This document shows, in pieces, positions 1 to 10,594 of a stretch of 48,567 nt of DNA. The stretch lies in assembly GCA_021785795.1 (NCBI GenBank), contig JAJYEK010000016.1, positions 1 to 48,567 on the forward strand, read 5' to 3'. The notes under the pieces are model-generated. The model ran no database searches. It was not told the DNA's origin and saw nothing but the letters and a program-made list of their open reading frames with translations. Numbering within the stretch: the stretch's first letter is position 1; every line of letters starts with the position of its first letter. The stretch comes from Pseudomonadota bacterium (lineage in GTDB: Bacteria > Pseudomonadota > Gammaproteobacteria > Acidiferrobacterales > UBA6901). A program made the position numbers and the translations under genes.

Positions 1-573
1 CACGAGACGCCGGGTGGTTTCGACGTGCCCGCGGGCGGCCACCACTGCGTCGTCGGCGATTTCCCGGCCATGGACGGTGGCCTGTGCCGCCAAATAGGCG
101 CGCATTATCTGAAATATGGTCTCCTGACGCAGCCGGCCAAGATTGAAGTCGACCGCCTGTTCGTGGTACCGGGCATTGCGCACTGCGGCGCCGAGCTTTC
201 CGCCGGTATAGATCGGCATTTGCAGGGCGATTTCGGTCGTATTCACGGTACTGGCGCCGGGGTTGTTCAGCGCGCCAGCCGTGAAATCCGTTGCGGGGTC
301 TACCGAGCGGGTGTTGAGCTTTCCGGCAAACACATCAAGCGGGTTGTCGCTGTTCTGCACCAGGTAGCGGGCATTGATTTGCGGGTAGCGACCCGATTTG
401 GCCACGCCCACGCGCGCGCGCGCAGCACGCAGCTGCTGATCGCTTGCCCTGAGATCGAGATTGTGTCGCAATCCATAGCGGACCGCCTGATCCATCGTGA
501 CGAGGTCCTGCGCCGGGGCCATGCGGAGGCTGCATGCGGCCAGCAACAAGGATAGAGCGAGTCTGATTCGCAT
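1..573 (-). CDS. TolC-family outer membrane efflux protein (N-terminal part, cut by window edge)
   Basis: The reading frame runs leftward from the ATG at 573 and leaves the window after 191 codons. It starts with a signal peptide (hydrophobic LALSLLLAACSL, likely cut near residue 20). It continues with a TolC-type repeat: a motif like 'MDQAVRYGLRHNLDLRASDQQLRAARARVGVAKSGRYPQ' spread over residues 26-66, then a beta-strand stretch ending in QMPIYTGGK near residue 130, typical of the outer-membrane barrel part. TolC-family proteins form trimeric channels through the outer membrane and periplasm for RND, MFS or ABC efflux systems. A good Shine-Dalgarno (AGGAGAGG) lies 5-6 bases before the ATG. 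The partner pump genes would be to the left, outside the window, so the substrate cannot be told. The family call is firm; the exact subfamily is unknown. Confidence 0.88.
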   Translation of the reverse strand, partial: MRIRLALSLLLAACSLRMAPAQDLVTMDQAVRYGLRHNLDLRASDQQLRAARARVGVAKSGRYPQINARYLVQNSDNPLDVFAGKLNTRSVDPATDFTAGALNNPGASTVNTTEIALQMPIYTGGKLGAAVRNARYHEQAVDFNLGRLRQETIFQIMRAYLAAQATVHGREIADDAVVAARGHVETTRRLV

Positions 574-632
574 TGCCCTCTCCTGAAGGGACGGCCTCCA
601 CCATGCCAGCGGTATGATTATTATTTTTTCAG

Positions 633-659
633 GACAGCATTTCCGCTAATGGTGCTGTC
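633..659. repeat. 7-bp inverted repeat between tolC-like gene and hemJ
   Basis: GACAGCA at 633-639 pairs perfectly with TGCTGTC at 653-659 around a 13-base loop. It lies downstream of hemJ and upstream of the TolC-like gene. Read leftward the stem is followed by A residues rather than U, so it is not a classical terminator for hemJ. It could be an operator or a weak processing signal. Confidence 0.3.
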
Positions 660-693
660 GCGGCGCGTCAATTTCAATAGGGCGATTCGGAAT

Positions 694-1107
694 TCACGCC
701 GGCCTGACCACGGCCAGAATGACTACCGCGACCAGAACCAGCGCAGGGAGCTCGTTGAGCCATCGGTAGAATACGTGGCTGTGTTGGTTGCGGTCGTGAC
801 GAAAATCAACGAGTAGCTTACCGCAATAGATATGATACGCGACGAGAATGGCAACCAAAGGGATCTTGATATCAAGCCACAATCCGTGGAATCCGTAGCC
901 GAGCCACAGCCAGAGCCCGAACAGGATGGTCAGAACCGCCCCCGGGGTCATGATTCCGTAATAAAGCTTGCGCTCCATGATCTTGAAGCGCTCGCGGCTT
1001 ACCGCGTCGTCCGCCATGGCGTGGTAGACAAAAAGTCTCGGTAGGTAAAAAAGACCCGCAAACCAGGTCACCATAAAGATGATGTGCAGGGACTTAACCC
1101 ACAGCAT
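694..1107 (-). CDS. hemJ: HemJ protoporphyrinogen IX oxidase (CopD/UPF0093 family)
   Basis: A 137-residue membrane protein with four predicted transmembrane helices (about 2-22, 52-72, 80-100 and 118-136). HemJ oxidises protoporphyrinogen IX to protoporphyrin IX, the penultimate step of haem synthesis, in the inner membrane of bacteria lacking HemY/HemG. Visible family marks are the N-terminal WVKSLHIIFMVTWFAGLFYLP with His8 (the conserved haem-ligand position), the FKIMERKLYYGIMTPG block and KIPLVAILVAYH. The reading frame is open upstream to 1329, but the ATG at 1107 has a strong GGAGG Shine-Dalgarno and gives the normal family length, so it is preferred. The 251 bases between it and hemW hold nothing I recognise. 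Confidence 0.93.
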   Translation of the reverse strand: MLWVKSLHIIFMVTWFAGLFYLPRLFVYHAMADDAVSRERFKIMERKLYYGIMTPGAVLTILFGLWLWLGYGFHGLWLDIKIPLVAILVAYHIYCGKLLVDFRHDRNQHSHVFYRWLNELPALVLVAVVILAVVRPA

Positions 1108-1358
1108 CGAGGCCTCCGAATTCCGCAATGGCTCCGTCGCCCGGTCCGGAGCGGTGATTTCCAGGCGTGCGATTGTATCCGGATTCGCTGACGGGCGCAG
1201 CCCGATCAGGTGTCCGGTGCGAACGTCACGGCCCTGCCTGAGGTGCCATGTGCGTGCGTTGTGGCGTCCCGCAGGTGCGCCGGATATGTTCGGGGCGGAA
1301 CTCCCGAGGTCTCGCCTGATGTCCCGCATTGGGCCCGAGACGTGTCATCAGGCCGGGC

Positions 1359-2582
1359 CTATCCGCGGGCCTTGCGGTCGGTAGCCGGACGTGCCCGGTG
1401 CCCGTTATCCGGAAGGGCGGGGAGGAACAGTTCGATCAGATCGTTGAGGAAGCGTCGGCCCAGTTCCGTCGGCCACAGGTCGTCCCCGGTACGGCGGATC
1501 AGGCCTCTGTCTTCGGCTCTGCGCAGCGGCGCTTCAACCACCGAGAGTGGCAGGCCCGTACGCTCGGAGAACAGTGTGCCCGGAGTTGCCTGCTCGAGCC
1601 GCAGTGCGTTGAGCATGAATTCGAACGCGGCTTCCTCGGGAGACAGCTGCTGCTCTCCGCCGATGGCCGAAGGTGTCCCCGCGTGCAGCATATAGGCGTC
1701 CGGGTGTCGCAGTTTCCAGAGGCGGAGGATGCCGGATGTGTCCGTGATCTTGCCGTGTGCTCCGGCCCCGATGCCCAGGTAGTCCCCGAAGCGCCAGTAG
1801 TTCAGGTTGTGCTGACACTCGCGTCCCGCGAGGGCAAAGGCGGACACTTCGTACTTGCCATAACCAGCCTCGGCGACGCGTGCCAACAGCATCTGCTGCA
1901 TGACCGCAGTGGCATCCTCGTCGGGAAGTTGCGGTGGCTTCGCGTGGAACAGCGTGTTGGGTTCGATGGTCAGCTGGTACATGGAAAGGTGCGCTGGCTG
2001 CAGGGCAAGTGCAGTATCGACATCCCGCAGTGCCGATTCTATGGTTTGCCCCGGCAGGCCGTGCATGAGGTCCAGATTGAAATTGTCAAAGCCGGCTTCC
2101 CGCGCTTCTGCTACAGCGCGCAGCGCCTCTTCGCTCCCGTGGATCCGGTCCAGCGCGCGCAGCGAATCCGGGTCAAAGCTCTGGATTCCGAGCGACAGAC
2201 GGTTCACTCCGGCCGCACGATATCCGGCGAAATGGCCTGACTCCACGGCGCCAGGGTTCGCCTCCAGCGTGATCTCGACATCAGGAGGCAGGGGCAGACG
2301 CGCCCGTACTCCGGTCAGCAGGCGGTCAATAGCGTCAGGAGAAAACAGGCTTGGGGTACCGCCGCCGATGAAGATGGTGCGTACCGCACGTCCCCATACT
2401 CTCGGCAGATCGTGCTCCAGGTCGGCGATCAGCGCCTCGATATAGCGCACTTCGGGAACGCGGTTGCGCCCGCCCCGGCCGGCATCAAGTCCGTGGGAGT
2501 TGAAATCGCAGTACGGACACTTTTTCGCACACCAGGGGAGGTGGATGTAAAGTGACAGCGGCGGCAGCGCGGAGAAGTGCAA
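1359..2582 (-). CDS. hemW: HemW-type radical SAM haem chaperone
   Basis: Member of the radical SAM HemW (formerly HemN-like/YggW) family, thought to deliver haem to membrane respiratory enzymes rather than to act as coproporphyrinogen oxidase. The radical SAM cluster motif CAKKCPYC is at residues 18-25, preceded by PLSLYIHLPW. Later blocks include the GGGTPSLFSP motif, QSFD and HNLNYWRFGDYLGIGAGAH, all typical of HemW. The start is uncertain. I use a TTG at 2582, with a weak AGGG eight bases upstream, because it puts seven residues before SLYIH-like family starts and gives 407 aa. The first in-frame ATG is at 2684 and would add 34 unlikely residues. It follows rdgB in the same direction. Confidence 0.9.
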   Translation of the reverse strand: MHFSALPPLSLYIHLPWCAKKCPYCDFNSHGLDAGRGGRNRVPEVRYIEALIADLEHDLPRVWGRAVRTIFIGGGTPSLFSPDAIDRLLTGVRARLPLPPDVEITLEANPGAVESGHFAGYRAAGVNRLSLGIQSFDPDSLRALDRIHGSEEALRAVAEAREAGFDNFNLDLMHGLPGQTIESALRDVDTALALQPAHLSMYQLTIEPNTLFHAKPPQLPDEDATAVMQQMLLARVAEAGYGKYEVSAFALAGRECQHNLNYWRFGDYLGIGAGAHGKITDTSGILRLWKLRHPDAYMLHAGTPSAIGGEQQLSPEEAAFEFMLNALRLEQATPGTLFSERTGLPLSVVEAPLRRAEDRGLIRRTGDDLWPTELGRRFLNDLIELFLPALPDNGHRARPATDRKARG

Positions 2583-2705
2583 ATTTGCAACCCTGACGAA
2601 CAGGTGGACCAGAATTGTAGCATCGTGTTCCGATGCAGGCAGAACTGAGGACCCGCCCGACGCCGGCTCCGTTCCGCCCCGCATCCGGGCCAACCCATTA
2701 TGCGT

Positions 2706-3341
2706 TCATTGCGGCCGCTTGTGGCAAAGGGTTTCGGTACGGGCGAGCGCCGCCAGCAGTTGCCGCAGCGCCTGACCACGGTGGCTCAGTGTGTTTTTGA
2801 TCTCGGGCCGAAGCTCGGCTGCAGAACAGCCGTGGGTAGGAACGTAAAACACCGGATCATACCCGAAGCCATTGCTGCCGCGCGCCTCGTGCAGGATGCG
2901 CCCCTCCCAGGTCCCGTGGCAGATGACGGGTGTTGGATCGAGGGCATGACGCAAAAATACCAGCACGCACTGGAAGCGGGCAGTGCGGCCGGGATCCGCC
3001 ACCGCGCCCAGTTCAGCCAGCAGCTTTTCCAGGTTGCGGCGATCGTTGGATCCGGGCCCGGCATAGCGTGCCGAGTAAATGCCCGGCGCGCCGTCGAGCG
3101 CGTCTACCTCAAGGCCCGAGTCGTCGGCGAGCGCAGGCAGCCCGCTGTTGCTGGAGGCGTTGCGCGCCTTGATGATTGCATTTTCAACGAAGGTCAGGCC
3201 AGTCTCTTCGGCCTCCGGTATCCCGAAGTCGGACTGGGGCAGGATCTCATAGCGAAGATCCTTGAGCAGTTCCGAGAATTCCCGCAGCTTGCCCGGATTG
3301 CCGCTCGCCAGCACGATCCTGTGGAACGGATGCGGGGTCAT
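2706..3341 (-). CDS. rdgB: RdgB/HAM1 non-canonical purine NTP pyrophosphatase
   Basis: 211 aa. The enzyme hydrolyses dITP, XTP and ITP to monophosphates and pyrophosphate, removing damaged purines from the nucleotide pool. Signature blocks are all present: [12 protein letters not shown] near residue 11, [39 protein letters not shown] in the centre, GFGYDPVF and LSHRGQALR near the end. It is slightly longer than the usual 195-200 residues because of the C-terminal tail. Its ATG overlaps the rph stop codon in an ATGA junction (4 bases), so the two genes are probably translationally coupled; rph-rdgB-hemW is a widespread proteobacterial order. Confidence 0.96.
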   Translation of the reverse strand: MTPHPFHRIVLASGNPGKLREFSELLKDLRYEILPQSDFGIPEAEETGLTFVENAIIKARNASSNSGLPALADDSGLEVDALDGAPGIYSARYAGPGSNDRRNLEKLLAELGAVADPGRTARFQCVLVFLRHALDPTPVICHGTWEGRILHEARGSNGFGYDPVFYVPTHGCSAAELRPEIKNTLSHRGQALRQLLAALARTETLCHKRPQ

Positions 3342-4060
3342 GCAGTCAGCCCGAGGGCGGCTCGCTGGAATTCGATCAGACGGCGTATGCCATCCGCTGC
3401 AAGTTCGGTCATGGCAAACAGGTCGTCGCGGCTGAAGGCCTCGCCCTCGGCTGTGCCCTGGATCTCGATGAATCCTCCAGCCTCATTCATGACGACGTTC
3501 ATGTCAGTTGCGGCCGACGAGTCTTCGGTGTAGTCGAGATCGAGCACCGCCTGCCCTCCGTGGATGCCGACTGAAACGGAAGCAATGAGATGGCGTAGCG
3601 GGTTGCCGTGCAGCAGCCCCTTTGCGCGCAGACGTGCGATCGCGTCGTACAGGGCCACGCATCCCCCGGTAATCGACGCAGTGCGCGTTCCGCCATCTGC
3701 CTGAATCACGTCGCAGTCAACGGTCAGGGTGCGCTCGCCGAGCTGTCTGAGATCGACCGCGGCGCGCAAAGACCGGCCGATCAGGCGCTGAATCTCCTGG
3801 GTACGCCCCCCTTGCCGGCCTTGCGCGGCTTCGCGCGCCATGCGGCTGCCAGTTGAGCGCGGCAGCATTCCGTACTCGGCGGTTACCCAGCCTTGACCCC
3901 TGCCCTTAAGGAACGCCGGGACTCTTTCATCAACGCTCACGTTGCAGATGACCTTGGTGTCACCAAATTCGACAAGCACCGAGCCTTCGGCATGCCGGGT
4001 AAACTGGCGGGTGAATCGGATGTTACGCAGTTCGTGGGGTTCGCGGCCGCTGGGTCTCAT
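3338..4060 (-). CDS. rph: RNase PH
   Basis: 240 aa, the normal length. This phosphorolytic 3'-5' exoribonuclease trims the 3' ends of tRNA precursors and works as a hexamer. The start [18 protein letters not shown], the [13 protein letters not shown] block, the arginine-rich [17 protein letters not shown], the [14 protein letters not shown] phosphate-binding motif and the [16 protein letters not shown] active-site region are all visible. The frame is complete with no sign of the frameshift seen in some E. coli K-12 strains. It lies 89 bases downstream of the PP2C gene and overlaps rdgB by four bases. Confidence 0.97.
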   Translation of the reverse strand: MRPSGREPHELRNIRFTRQFTRHAEGSVLVEFGDTKVICNVSVDERVPAFLKGRGQGWVTAEYGMLPRSTGSRMAREAAQGRQGGRTQEIQRLIGRSLRAAVDLRQLGERTLTVDCDVIQADGGTRTASITGGCVALYDAIARLRAKGLLHGNPLRHLIASVSVGIHGGQAVLDLDYTEDSSAATDMNVVMNEAGGFIEIQGTAEGEAFSRDDLFAMTELAADGIRRLIEFQRAALGLTA

Positions 4061-4149
4061 GCGTGCAAGGGGGTCGATTTATTGCCAGCGCGCATTGTAC
4101 AGCAATCGGCGTGCCCCAAGGGGATGCCGAGCGCGCGGGTTTCGCCTGC

Positions 4150-5103
4150 TCAGCGATCCCGGCCGCGCTTGGGCTCGAACCGGCTGACATAGTCCTCGAG
4201 TTCCCTGATGGCCGCATCAAGCGGCTTTTCGTTGTCGTCAGCGGATGATCCAGCCTTCCGGGGCCGCCGCCTGCGATCGACGTTCCTGCGACAGACATCG
4301 CTCCACATCGCCTCGTGAGAGGTTTCCGATATGTTGACGGGCTGCAGCGGCAATTCTGTGGTCAGATTTTCCTCCCAGCGCAGGCCGATCGCACTGAGAT
4401 TGTCGCAGGTTTTTTTCATTCTGTTCTCGGCCGCGAGCAGCATTTCCTCGATACCCTCATCCAGAGACCTGAACCCGATAAAGCGGGCAAGTTCGGCTGG
4501 ATTCAGAGCCTGCCACAGGCCATCGGAGCAGAGCAGCAGCGTATCGCCGTGATTGAGCGCTGTTTCATCTCCCAGGCTGATCGTGGGTCGGCGCGGACCT
4601 CCCACGCATTTCAGCAGATGCCCCTTCTCCGGGTGCAATCCCATTTCGTCTTCGCTTAGCAGTCCGTCGAGACGCATCTGTTCGGTGGTGCTGTGGTCAA
4701 AGGTACGCTGCACCAGGGTGTTGTCGTGGAAGTGGTAAAGGCGGCTGTCGCCGACGTGTGCCCAGTAGGCATAGCCGTGCTGTACCAGACATACGACGCA
4801 GGTCGTGCGTGGGGAGATGGGTGGGACATGGGCACGCCCGTTCTTGGTGATCGCCTTGTGAGCCTGCATGATTGCGAGCGCAAGAAAGGCAGACGGCCGG
4901 TCGATGACGGGTTGTCTGACCGATTCGAACGCGCGCACGATGGCCTGTGTGAGGGTCTCTGCCGCAAGCGCTCCGCCTTCATAGCCCCCAAGTCCATCAG
5001 CCAGAACCAACAAGACCGCGTTGTCCCGCTCGGCATAGGCGATACGGTCCTGATTTGTCGGGCGCGATCCCCTAAGGCTGTGATGGGCCAGCTGGTAACG
5101 CAT
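4150..5103 (-). CDS. PP2C-family Ser/Thr protein phosphatase
   Basis: 317 aa, soluble. Metal-binding motifs of the bacterial PP2C/SpoIIE-like class are visible: SRPTNQDR near residues 13-20, VLADGLGGYEGG with Asp36-Gly37, HVGDSRLYHF, LLLCSDGLW and a final DNLSAI. These aspartates bind the two Mn/Mg ions. After the catalytic core (about 245 residues) is a charged tail of about 70 residues rich in Arg/Lys with no recognised domain. I start at the ATG at 5103, five bases after the kinase stop, with GAGGGG upstream; a TTG at 5124 would overlap the kinase gene. With the adjoining kinase it makes an obvious phosphorylation/dephosphorylation pair, whose substrates are unknown. Confidence 0.92.
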   Translation of the reverse strand: MRYQLAHHSLRGSRPTNQDRIAYAERDNAVLLVLADGLGGYEGGALAAETLTQAIVRAFESVRQPVIDRPSAFLALAIMQAHKAITKNGRAHVPPISPRTTCVVCLVQHGYAYWAHVGDSRLYHFHDNTLVQRTFDHSTTEQMRLDGLLSEDEMGLHPEKGHLLKCVGGPRRPTISLGDETALNHGDTLLLCSDGLWQALNPAELARFIGFRSLDEGIEEMLLAAENRMKKTCDNLSAIGLRWEENLTTELPLQPVNISETSHEAMWSDVCRRNVDRRRRPRKAGSSADDNEKPLDAAIRELEDYVSRFEPKRGRDR

Positions 5104-5108
5104 CGCCG

Positions 5109-6047
5109 CTAGCCCCTCTTCCAAGGTAGACGGAACGACCAGAAGGTGTCGGCCGGGTCGGACTCGGGATCGGCATTATTCAGCGGGTTCAGGACGTCCA
5201 GCAGCTCCTGGGCGTTTTGGGGACGTTCCAGCTGGTTCAGCTCCAGGCACCAGTCGATTGCTTCCAGCAACTGGTGGGTATAGAGGCGGGGGAATGAGCG
5301 TACAGCCGGCTTGTACGTGTCCTTGATCGCCCGCTGGGTCGATGCCGGCGGAGCCCTGCCGCTGATGCATGCCCACATGGAAGCCCCGATCGCGTACATG
5401 TCGGTCCACGGACCCAAATGTCCGCCCATGTGCTGCTCGATGGGTGCATAACCCACGGTCAGGGTCTGCGGCCCGCTCGGCTTGCTGCCCGCCACCGACG
5501 CGCGTGCCGCCCCGAAATCCAGCAGCAGCGGCTTGCCGCCGGGGCGCAGGAAGATGTTTGCCGGTTTGATGTCCAAGTGCAGGAGCCGGTTATCGTGAAG
5601 CTCCCGCGTTCCAAGCAGCAATTGCGGGAAAACGGTGCGAATGAACCGCTCGCTGAGTTTCCCGGACTTGTGCTTGATGTACCAGCGCAGGTCCTTGCCA
5701 TGCTCGTACCGCATAACCATGTAGACGGTGTTGTTGGCCCGGAATAAGTCCTCGACGCGCAGGATGTTCGGGTGGTTCACTCTGGACAGAGCGCTCGCCT
5801 CGTCAAAGAACCGTTTGATGCCCTGACGATAGGAGCCTGCCAGGCTCTCCGACAGTGGTTCCACCCGGGAATCGTCTACGCGCCTGGCCTGGGTGCTGGG
5901 CAGATACTCCTTTATCGCGACACGCCGGTCTTCGGCCAACAGGGTGGCCAGGTAGACGAGGCTGAATCCGCCGCCGCCGATGGTTTTTTCAATGCGGTAG
6001 CCGTTCAGGACGTACCCTCTTGCGAGGGTATTTTTGAATCTCTTCAT
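5109..6047 (-). CDS. Ser/Thr protein kinase (Hanks type)
   Basis: 312 aa eukaryotic-like protein kinase without a transmembrane segment or extracellular sensor domain. The glycine loop IGGGGFSLVY is at about 23-32, the ATP-binding lysine of VAIKEYLP is Lys46, the catalytic loop reads HLDIKPAN at 157-164 (Leu replaces the common Arg, making it a non-RD kinase, with catalytic Asp159), and DFG is at 177-179. The APE region is APIEQHMGG, a form common in bacterial kinases paired with PP2C genes in type VI secretion and stress loci. No such secretion genes are in view. Transcribed leftward ahead of the phosphatase with a 5-base gap, so the pair is an operon; yicC is divergent, 153 bases away. Confidence 0.92.
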   Translation of the reverse strand: MKRFKNTLARGYVLNGYRIEKTIGGGGFSLVYLATLLAEDRRVAIKEYLPSTQARRVDDSRVEPLSESLAGSYRQGIKRFFDEASALSRVNHPNILRVEDLFRANNTVYMVMRYEHGKDLRWYIKHKSGKLSERFIRTVFPQLLLGTRELHDNRLLHLDIKPANIFLRPGGKPLLLDFGAARASVAGSKPSGPQTLTVGYAPIEQHMGGHLGPWTDMYAIGASMWACISGRAPPASTQRAIKDTYKPAVRSFPRLYTHQLLEAIDWCLELNQLERPQNAQELLDVLNPLNNADPESDPADTFWSFRLPWKRG

Positions 6048-6200
6048 CTTGATTTTCCGGGACTTGGCTCAGCCTTGGTGTCTGGTGCTGCATCCGAAAG
6101 CGGCCTGTCTGAGTTCTAATATAGTCGCTCCGGCGGTGGACGGTAGCGGGGCTGCCAGTTAACATCCCCCTCCAACTTGCAATAGGGGTATCTGACCGCC

Positions 6201-7076
6201 ATGGCGCTGAGCATGACCGCGTATGCACGCTGCGACCAGGACACGCAGTGGGGCAATCTCGTCTGGGAGCTGCGATCGGTGAATCATCGCTATCTGGAAG
6301 TTGCGGTACGTCTGCCGGAGGAGCTGCGGGCACTCGAGCCCCAAGTGCGGGAGTGCCTCGGCAAGCGCCTGGGCCGGGGCAAGGTGGATTGCATTCTGCG
6401 GTTTCAGGCGCAAGAGAGCTTGGCTGAACTTGCTCCGGATGAAGCCCTGGTCTCCAAGCTGATTGGCGTAGGGCGCAAACTGGAGTGTATCGCGCAGGAT
6501 AACGGCGGCATCATCCAGCCGTTGCGAGCGATTGACGTACTGCGTTGGCCCGGGGCGCTGCGGGGCGCAGGGCTTGATACCGAGGCGCTTGGCAACGAGA
6601 GCCTGCGCCTGCTCGAGCGTACCGTCGGCGAGCTGCTTGATACCCGTGCGCGTGAAGGCGCGCATCTCGCGGGCGTAATCCGGCAGAAGCTCGATACGAT
6701 GGAGAGAATCCTCCAGACTGTGCGGAGCTGGTTGCCGGAGGTGATTCAAAAGTACCGGGAGCGCCTGACGGGGCGCCTGGCCGACCTGCGCAAGGAACTT
6801 GATGCCGCGCGCGTCGAGCAAGAAATCGTCCTGTTTGCGCAGCGGATCGATGTCGACGAGGAGCTTGACCGGATCTCCGCGCACCTGACCGAAGCGCGTC
6901 GGGTATTGGATCAGGAGGGGCAGATCGGACGGCGGCTGGATTTCCTGATGCAGGAATTCAACCGCGAAGCCAATACGCTCGGGTCGAAGGCGGCAGACAC
7001 GCGCCTTACCAACGCTGCGGTGGATCTGAAGGTGCTCATTGAGCAGATGCGCGAGCAGGTCCAGAATATCGAATAG
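6201..7076 (+). CDS. yicC: YicC/YloC-family endoribonuclease
   Basis: 291 aa. YicC-family proteins are endoribonucleases reported to help degrade some small RNAs; their precise role in this lineage is not known. The N-terminal MALSMTAYA (family consensus SMTGFA), WELRSVNHRYLEV, the central VLRWPG block, and the C-terminal GRRLDFLMQEFNREANTLGSKA..L are all characteristic. The frame ends in an acidic-glutamine tail (QMREQVQNIE). It lies upstream of gmk, a common linkage, although 283 bases without a gene separate the two here. Confidence 0.95.
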   Translation: MALSMTAYARCDQDTQWGNLVWELRSVNHRYLEVAVRLPEELRALEPQVRECLGKRLGRGKVDCILRFQAQESLAELAPDEALVSKLIGVGRKLECIAQDNGGIIQPLRAIDVLRWPGALRGAGLDTEALGNESLRLLERTVGELLDTRAREGAHLAGVIRQKLDTMERILQTVRSWLPEVIQKYRERLTGRLADLRKELDAARVEQEIVLFAQRIDVDEELDRISAHLTEARRVLDQEGQIGRRLDFLMQEFNREANTLGSKAADTRLTNAAVDLKVLIEQMREQVQNIE

Positions 7077-7197
7077 GTATTCAGACCCGCCTTGTTATAT
7101 TTCAATTATAAACCAATAGGATGCGCGCTATTTCCACCTCTGGCCGAATGGGTAGGCGGGCATCCCGTGCTCGCGCCCGCCCCTGTCCTCCCTGTAG

Positions 7198-7968
<771 letters not shown>

Positions 7969-8148
7969 AAAAAAACTCAAATTATCAGTAAGATGTCTGT
8001 CAGCGCGGTTCCAATCGGCTGCTTTGGGCCTAGCCGGTCCATTCCGGTTATTCCGGCAACGGTGGCGGGTACCAGTATTCGCAGGGTCCTGCGGCGGTGC
8101 GGTGATTTCCCGCGGGACGGAAGGGCAATTTCATAATCGAGGTGAGGC

Positions 8149-8457
8149 ATGGCCAGAGTTACCGTAGAGGATTGTCTTGAGAACGTGGAGAACCGTTTCC
8201 AGCTGGTTCTGGTGGCAACCAAACGTGCCAGGCAGCTGGCGCTGGGTGCGGAGCCCTGCGTACACCGCGAAAACGACAAACCTACGGTGATTGCGCTGCG
8301 CGAGATTGCCGGGGGCTTCGTCACGAACGCTATCCTGGACGAAAAGGCTCCGGAGGCTGCATACGAACCTGATGACGACACGGCGGGGCAAGTGGCGACG
8401 GACGCGGATGCGTCTGCCGCGCCTGCAGAAAGGGAAGGCGGCGCCAGTTCTTCCTGA
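8149..8457 (+). CDS. rpoZ: RNA polymerase omega subunit
   Basis: 102 aa. Omega binds the beta' subunit, helps RNA polymerase assembly and contributes to a ppGpp-binding site. [20 protein letters not shown], then RARQL and the block [13 protein letters not shown] are the family signature. The last 30 or so residues are an acidic, Ala/Ser-rich tail ([10 protein letters not shown] and onward) that is more variable. The end overlaps the start of spoT in another frame by about 50 bases, so the two are co-transcribed. Confidence 0.96.
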   Translation: MARVTVEDCLENVENRFQLVLVATKRARQLALGAEPCVHRENDKPTVIALREIAGGFVTNAILDEKAPEAAYEPDDDTAGQVATDADASAAPAEREGGASSS

Positions 8458-10594
8458 TCAACCGCATTCGGCGGCGGAGGGCGAGAGGTTCCAGATCGGA
8501 GACCTCTGCGTGCTGCTGGAGTCGTATCTCCCGGCTCCGGAAGTAGCCGATGTCTATCGGGCCTACCTGTTTGGAGCCCAGGCGCACGAGGGCCAGCGCC
8601 GCCGCAGCGGCGAACCTTACATTTTCCATCCCCTGGAGGTTGCCCGTATCCTGGCGGCCATGCACCTGGACAGCAGGAGCATCATTGCCGCCATCCTGCA
8701 CGACGTGATTGAGGATACGCCCACCGCCAAGGAACAGGTCGCCGCAGACTTCGGGAAAGATGTTGCCGAACTTGTCGATGGGGTGAGCAAGATCGGCCAG
8801 ATCGAGTTCAAGACCAAAGAAGAGGAGCAGGCAGAGAACTTCCGCAAAATGCTGCTGGCGATGTCGCAGGACATTCGCGTCATCCTCATCAAGCTAGCGG
8901 ACCGGCTGCACAACATGCGTACGCTGGGTGCTCTGCAGCCCGAGCGGCGTCGTGACATCGCACGCGAAACCCTCGACATCTACGCGCCCATTGCCAACCG
9001 GCTCGGAATGCACCAGTGGTCGCACGAACTCGAGGACCTGGGCTTTGCCAATCTCTACCCCCTGCGCTACCGGGTGCTCGCGGAAGCGACACGCAAGCGG
9101 CACGGCAACCGCAAGACCCTTGTCGAAAAAGTCCGCAGCGCGATCCTGAACCAGCTGAAGCGGGAAGGTCTCGTGGCCGAAGTCTCTGGCCGCGAGAAAA
9201 ATCTGTACAGCATCTACAAGAAAATGCGCCAGAAGTCGCTTACGTTCGAGCAGGTCTACGACGTATACGCATTCCGGATCATCGTCGACAAGGCGGACAA
9301 CTGCTACCGGATGCTTGGCATCATTCACAACCTGTACAAGCCGATACCCGGACGCTTCAAGGATTACATAGCCATACCCAAGGCCAACGGCTACCAGTCG
9401 CTGCATACCGTTGTTTTCGGGCCATTCGGAGTGTCAATTGAAGTGCAAATCCGTACGGAGGACATGCACCGGGTGGCACAGGCCGGTGTCGCGGCGCATT
9501 GGCTCTACAAGAGCGGGGACCACAGCGCGCAGGTCCACAAGCATGCGCTGCAATGGCTGAAGGACCTTCTGGAGATCCAGCAGCAGGCGGGAAACCCGAA
9601 TGAATTCCTGGAGCATTTGAAAGTCGACCTGTTTCCCGACGAAGTCTATGTATTCACCCCCAACGGCGACATCAGAAAGCTCCCGCGCGGCGCGACCGTC
9701 GTCGATTTTGCCTACGACGTCCATACTGACATTGGCAACCGCTGCGCCGGCGCAAGGATCAACCACGAGCTTGTGCCGCTGCGCACGGCGCTGCGCAACG
9801 GTGACCACGTGGAGATCATCACCTCCAAGAGAGGCCGTCCGAATCCGATGTGGCTCGATTACGTGGTGACCGGCAAGGCGCGTGCGCACATCCGCGGCTA
9901 TCTGAAGAATTTACAGCGGGGCGAATCGGTAAGCCTCGGCGAGCGTCTTCTCAATAAGGCCTTGCAGGAGGCCGGAATCGATGCGGCAACCGTGGATGAA
10001 GCGCGCAGGGCGGGGCTTTTGCGGACCCTGAAGATGCGCAGCTGGGACGATCTTCTGGCCGACATCGGGCTAGGAAACCGCCTGGCGGCCGTGGTTGCCC
10101 GCCAGATGCTGCCGACGACGGCCGAAATCAGGACAACAGCGGAGAAACTTCCCGGTCTGGCGATTCGCGGAACAGAGGGGGTGGTCGTGACGTTTGCGCG
10201 CTGCTGCCGCCCCATTCCAGGCGACCCGATCCTGGGTTTTCTGTCGGCCGGTCGCGGCATCGTCGTGCACACGGAGGACTGCCCGAATGTGGTTAAGTAC
10301 CGCAAGCATCCTGAGCAATGGATCGATGTGCGCTGGGAAAGCAACATAGAATCCGTGTTTCCGGTCAACCTGCGCGTGGAAGTCAAAAACCAGCGTGGCG
10401 TTCTCGCCATGGTGGCGGCGGCGATTGCCGAGATGGACGCGAACGTCGATGCCGTGTCGATCGAGGAGCGGGACGGATTCAATGCCTCCATTGACTTCAC
10501 CGTCGAAGTGCGCGATCGGGCCCATCTGGCGCGGATCATTCGCCGCATACGTTCGCAGGAGTCGGTCATACGCATCAATCGAATGAAGGGATAG
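8408..10594 (+). CDS. spoT: SpoT bifunctional (p)ppGpp synthetase/hydrolase
   Basis: 728 aa from the ATG at 8408. Domains in order: HD hydrolase (about 50-200; His74 of HPLEVAR, His98-Asp99 of HDVIEDT, Asp165 of [11 protein letters not shown]), synthetase (about 255-370; [41 protein letters not shown]), TGS (about 410-475), the CCRPIPGD zinc-finger-like region, and a C-terminal ACT domain. The synthetase carries RFKD at 316-319, the RXKD form associated with bifunctional SpoT/Rel rather than the EXDD of RelA. Both active sites look intact. The frame is open further upstream inside rpoZ; 8408 leaves a 25-30 residue extension before the usual family start and no good Shine-Dalgarno, so the start is uncertain. 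Confidence 0.95.
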   Translation: MRLPRLQKGKAAPVLPDQPHSAAEGERFQIGDLCVLLESYLPAPEVADVYRAYLFGAQAHEGQRRRSGEPYIFHPLEVARILAAMHLDSRSIIAAILHDVIEDTPTAKEQVAADFGKDVAELVDGVSKIGQIEFKTKEEEQAENFRKMLLAMSQDIRVILIKLADRLHNMRTLGALQPERRRDIARETLDIYAPIANRLGMHQWSHELEDLGFANLYPLRYRVLAEATRKRHGNRKTLVEKVRSAILNQLKREGLVAEVSGREKNLYSIYKKMRQKSLTFEQVYDVYAFRIIVDKADNCYRMLGIIHNLYKPIPGRFKDYIAIPKANGYQSLHTVVFGPFGVSIEVQIRTEDMHRVAQAGVAAHWLYKSGDHSAQVHKHALQWLKDLLEIQQQAGNPNEFLEHLKVDLFPDEVYVFTPNGDIRKLPRGATVVDFAYDVHTDIGNRCAGARINHELVPLRTALRNGDHVEIITSKRGRPNPMWLDYVVTGKARAHIRGYLKNLQRGESVSLGERLLNKALQEAGIDAATVDEARRAGLLRTLKMRSWDDLLADIGLGNRLAAVVARQMLPTTAEIRTTAEKLPGLAIRGTEGVVVTFARCCRPIPGDPILGFLSAGRGIVVHTEDCPNVVKYRKHPEQWIDVRWESNIESVFPVNLRVEVKNQRGVLAMVAAAIAEMDANVDAVSIEERDGFNASIDFTVEVRDRAHLARIIRRIRSQESVIRINRMKG

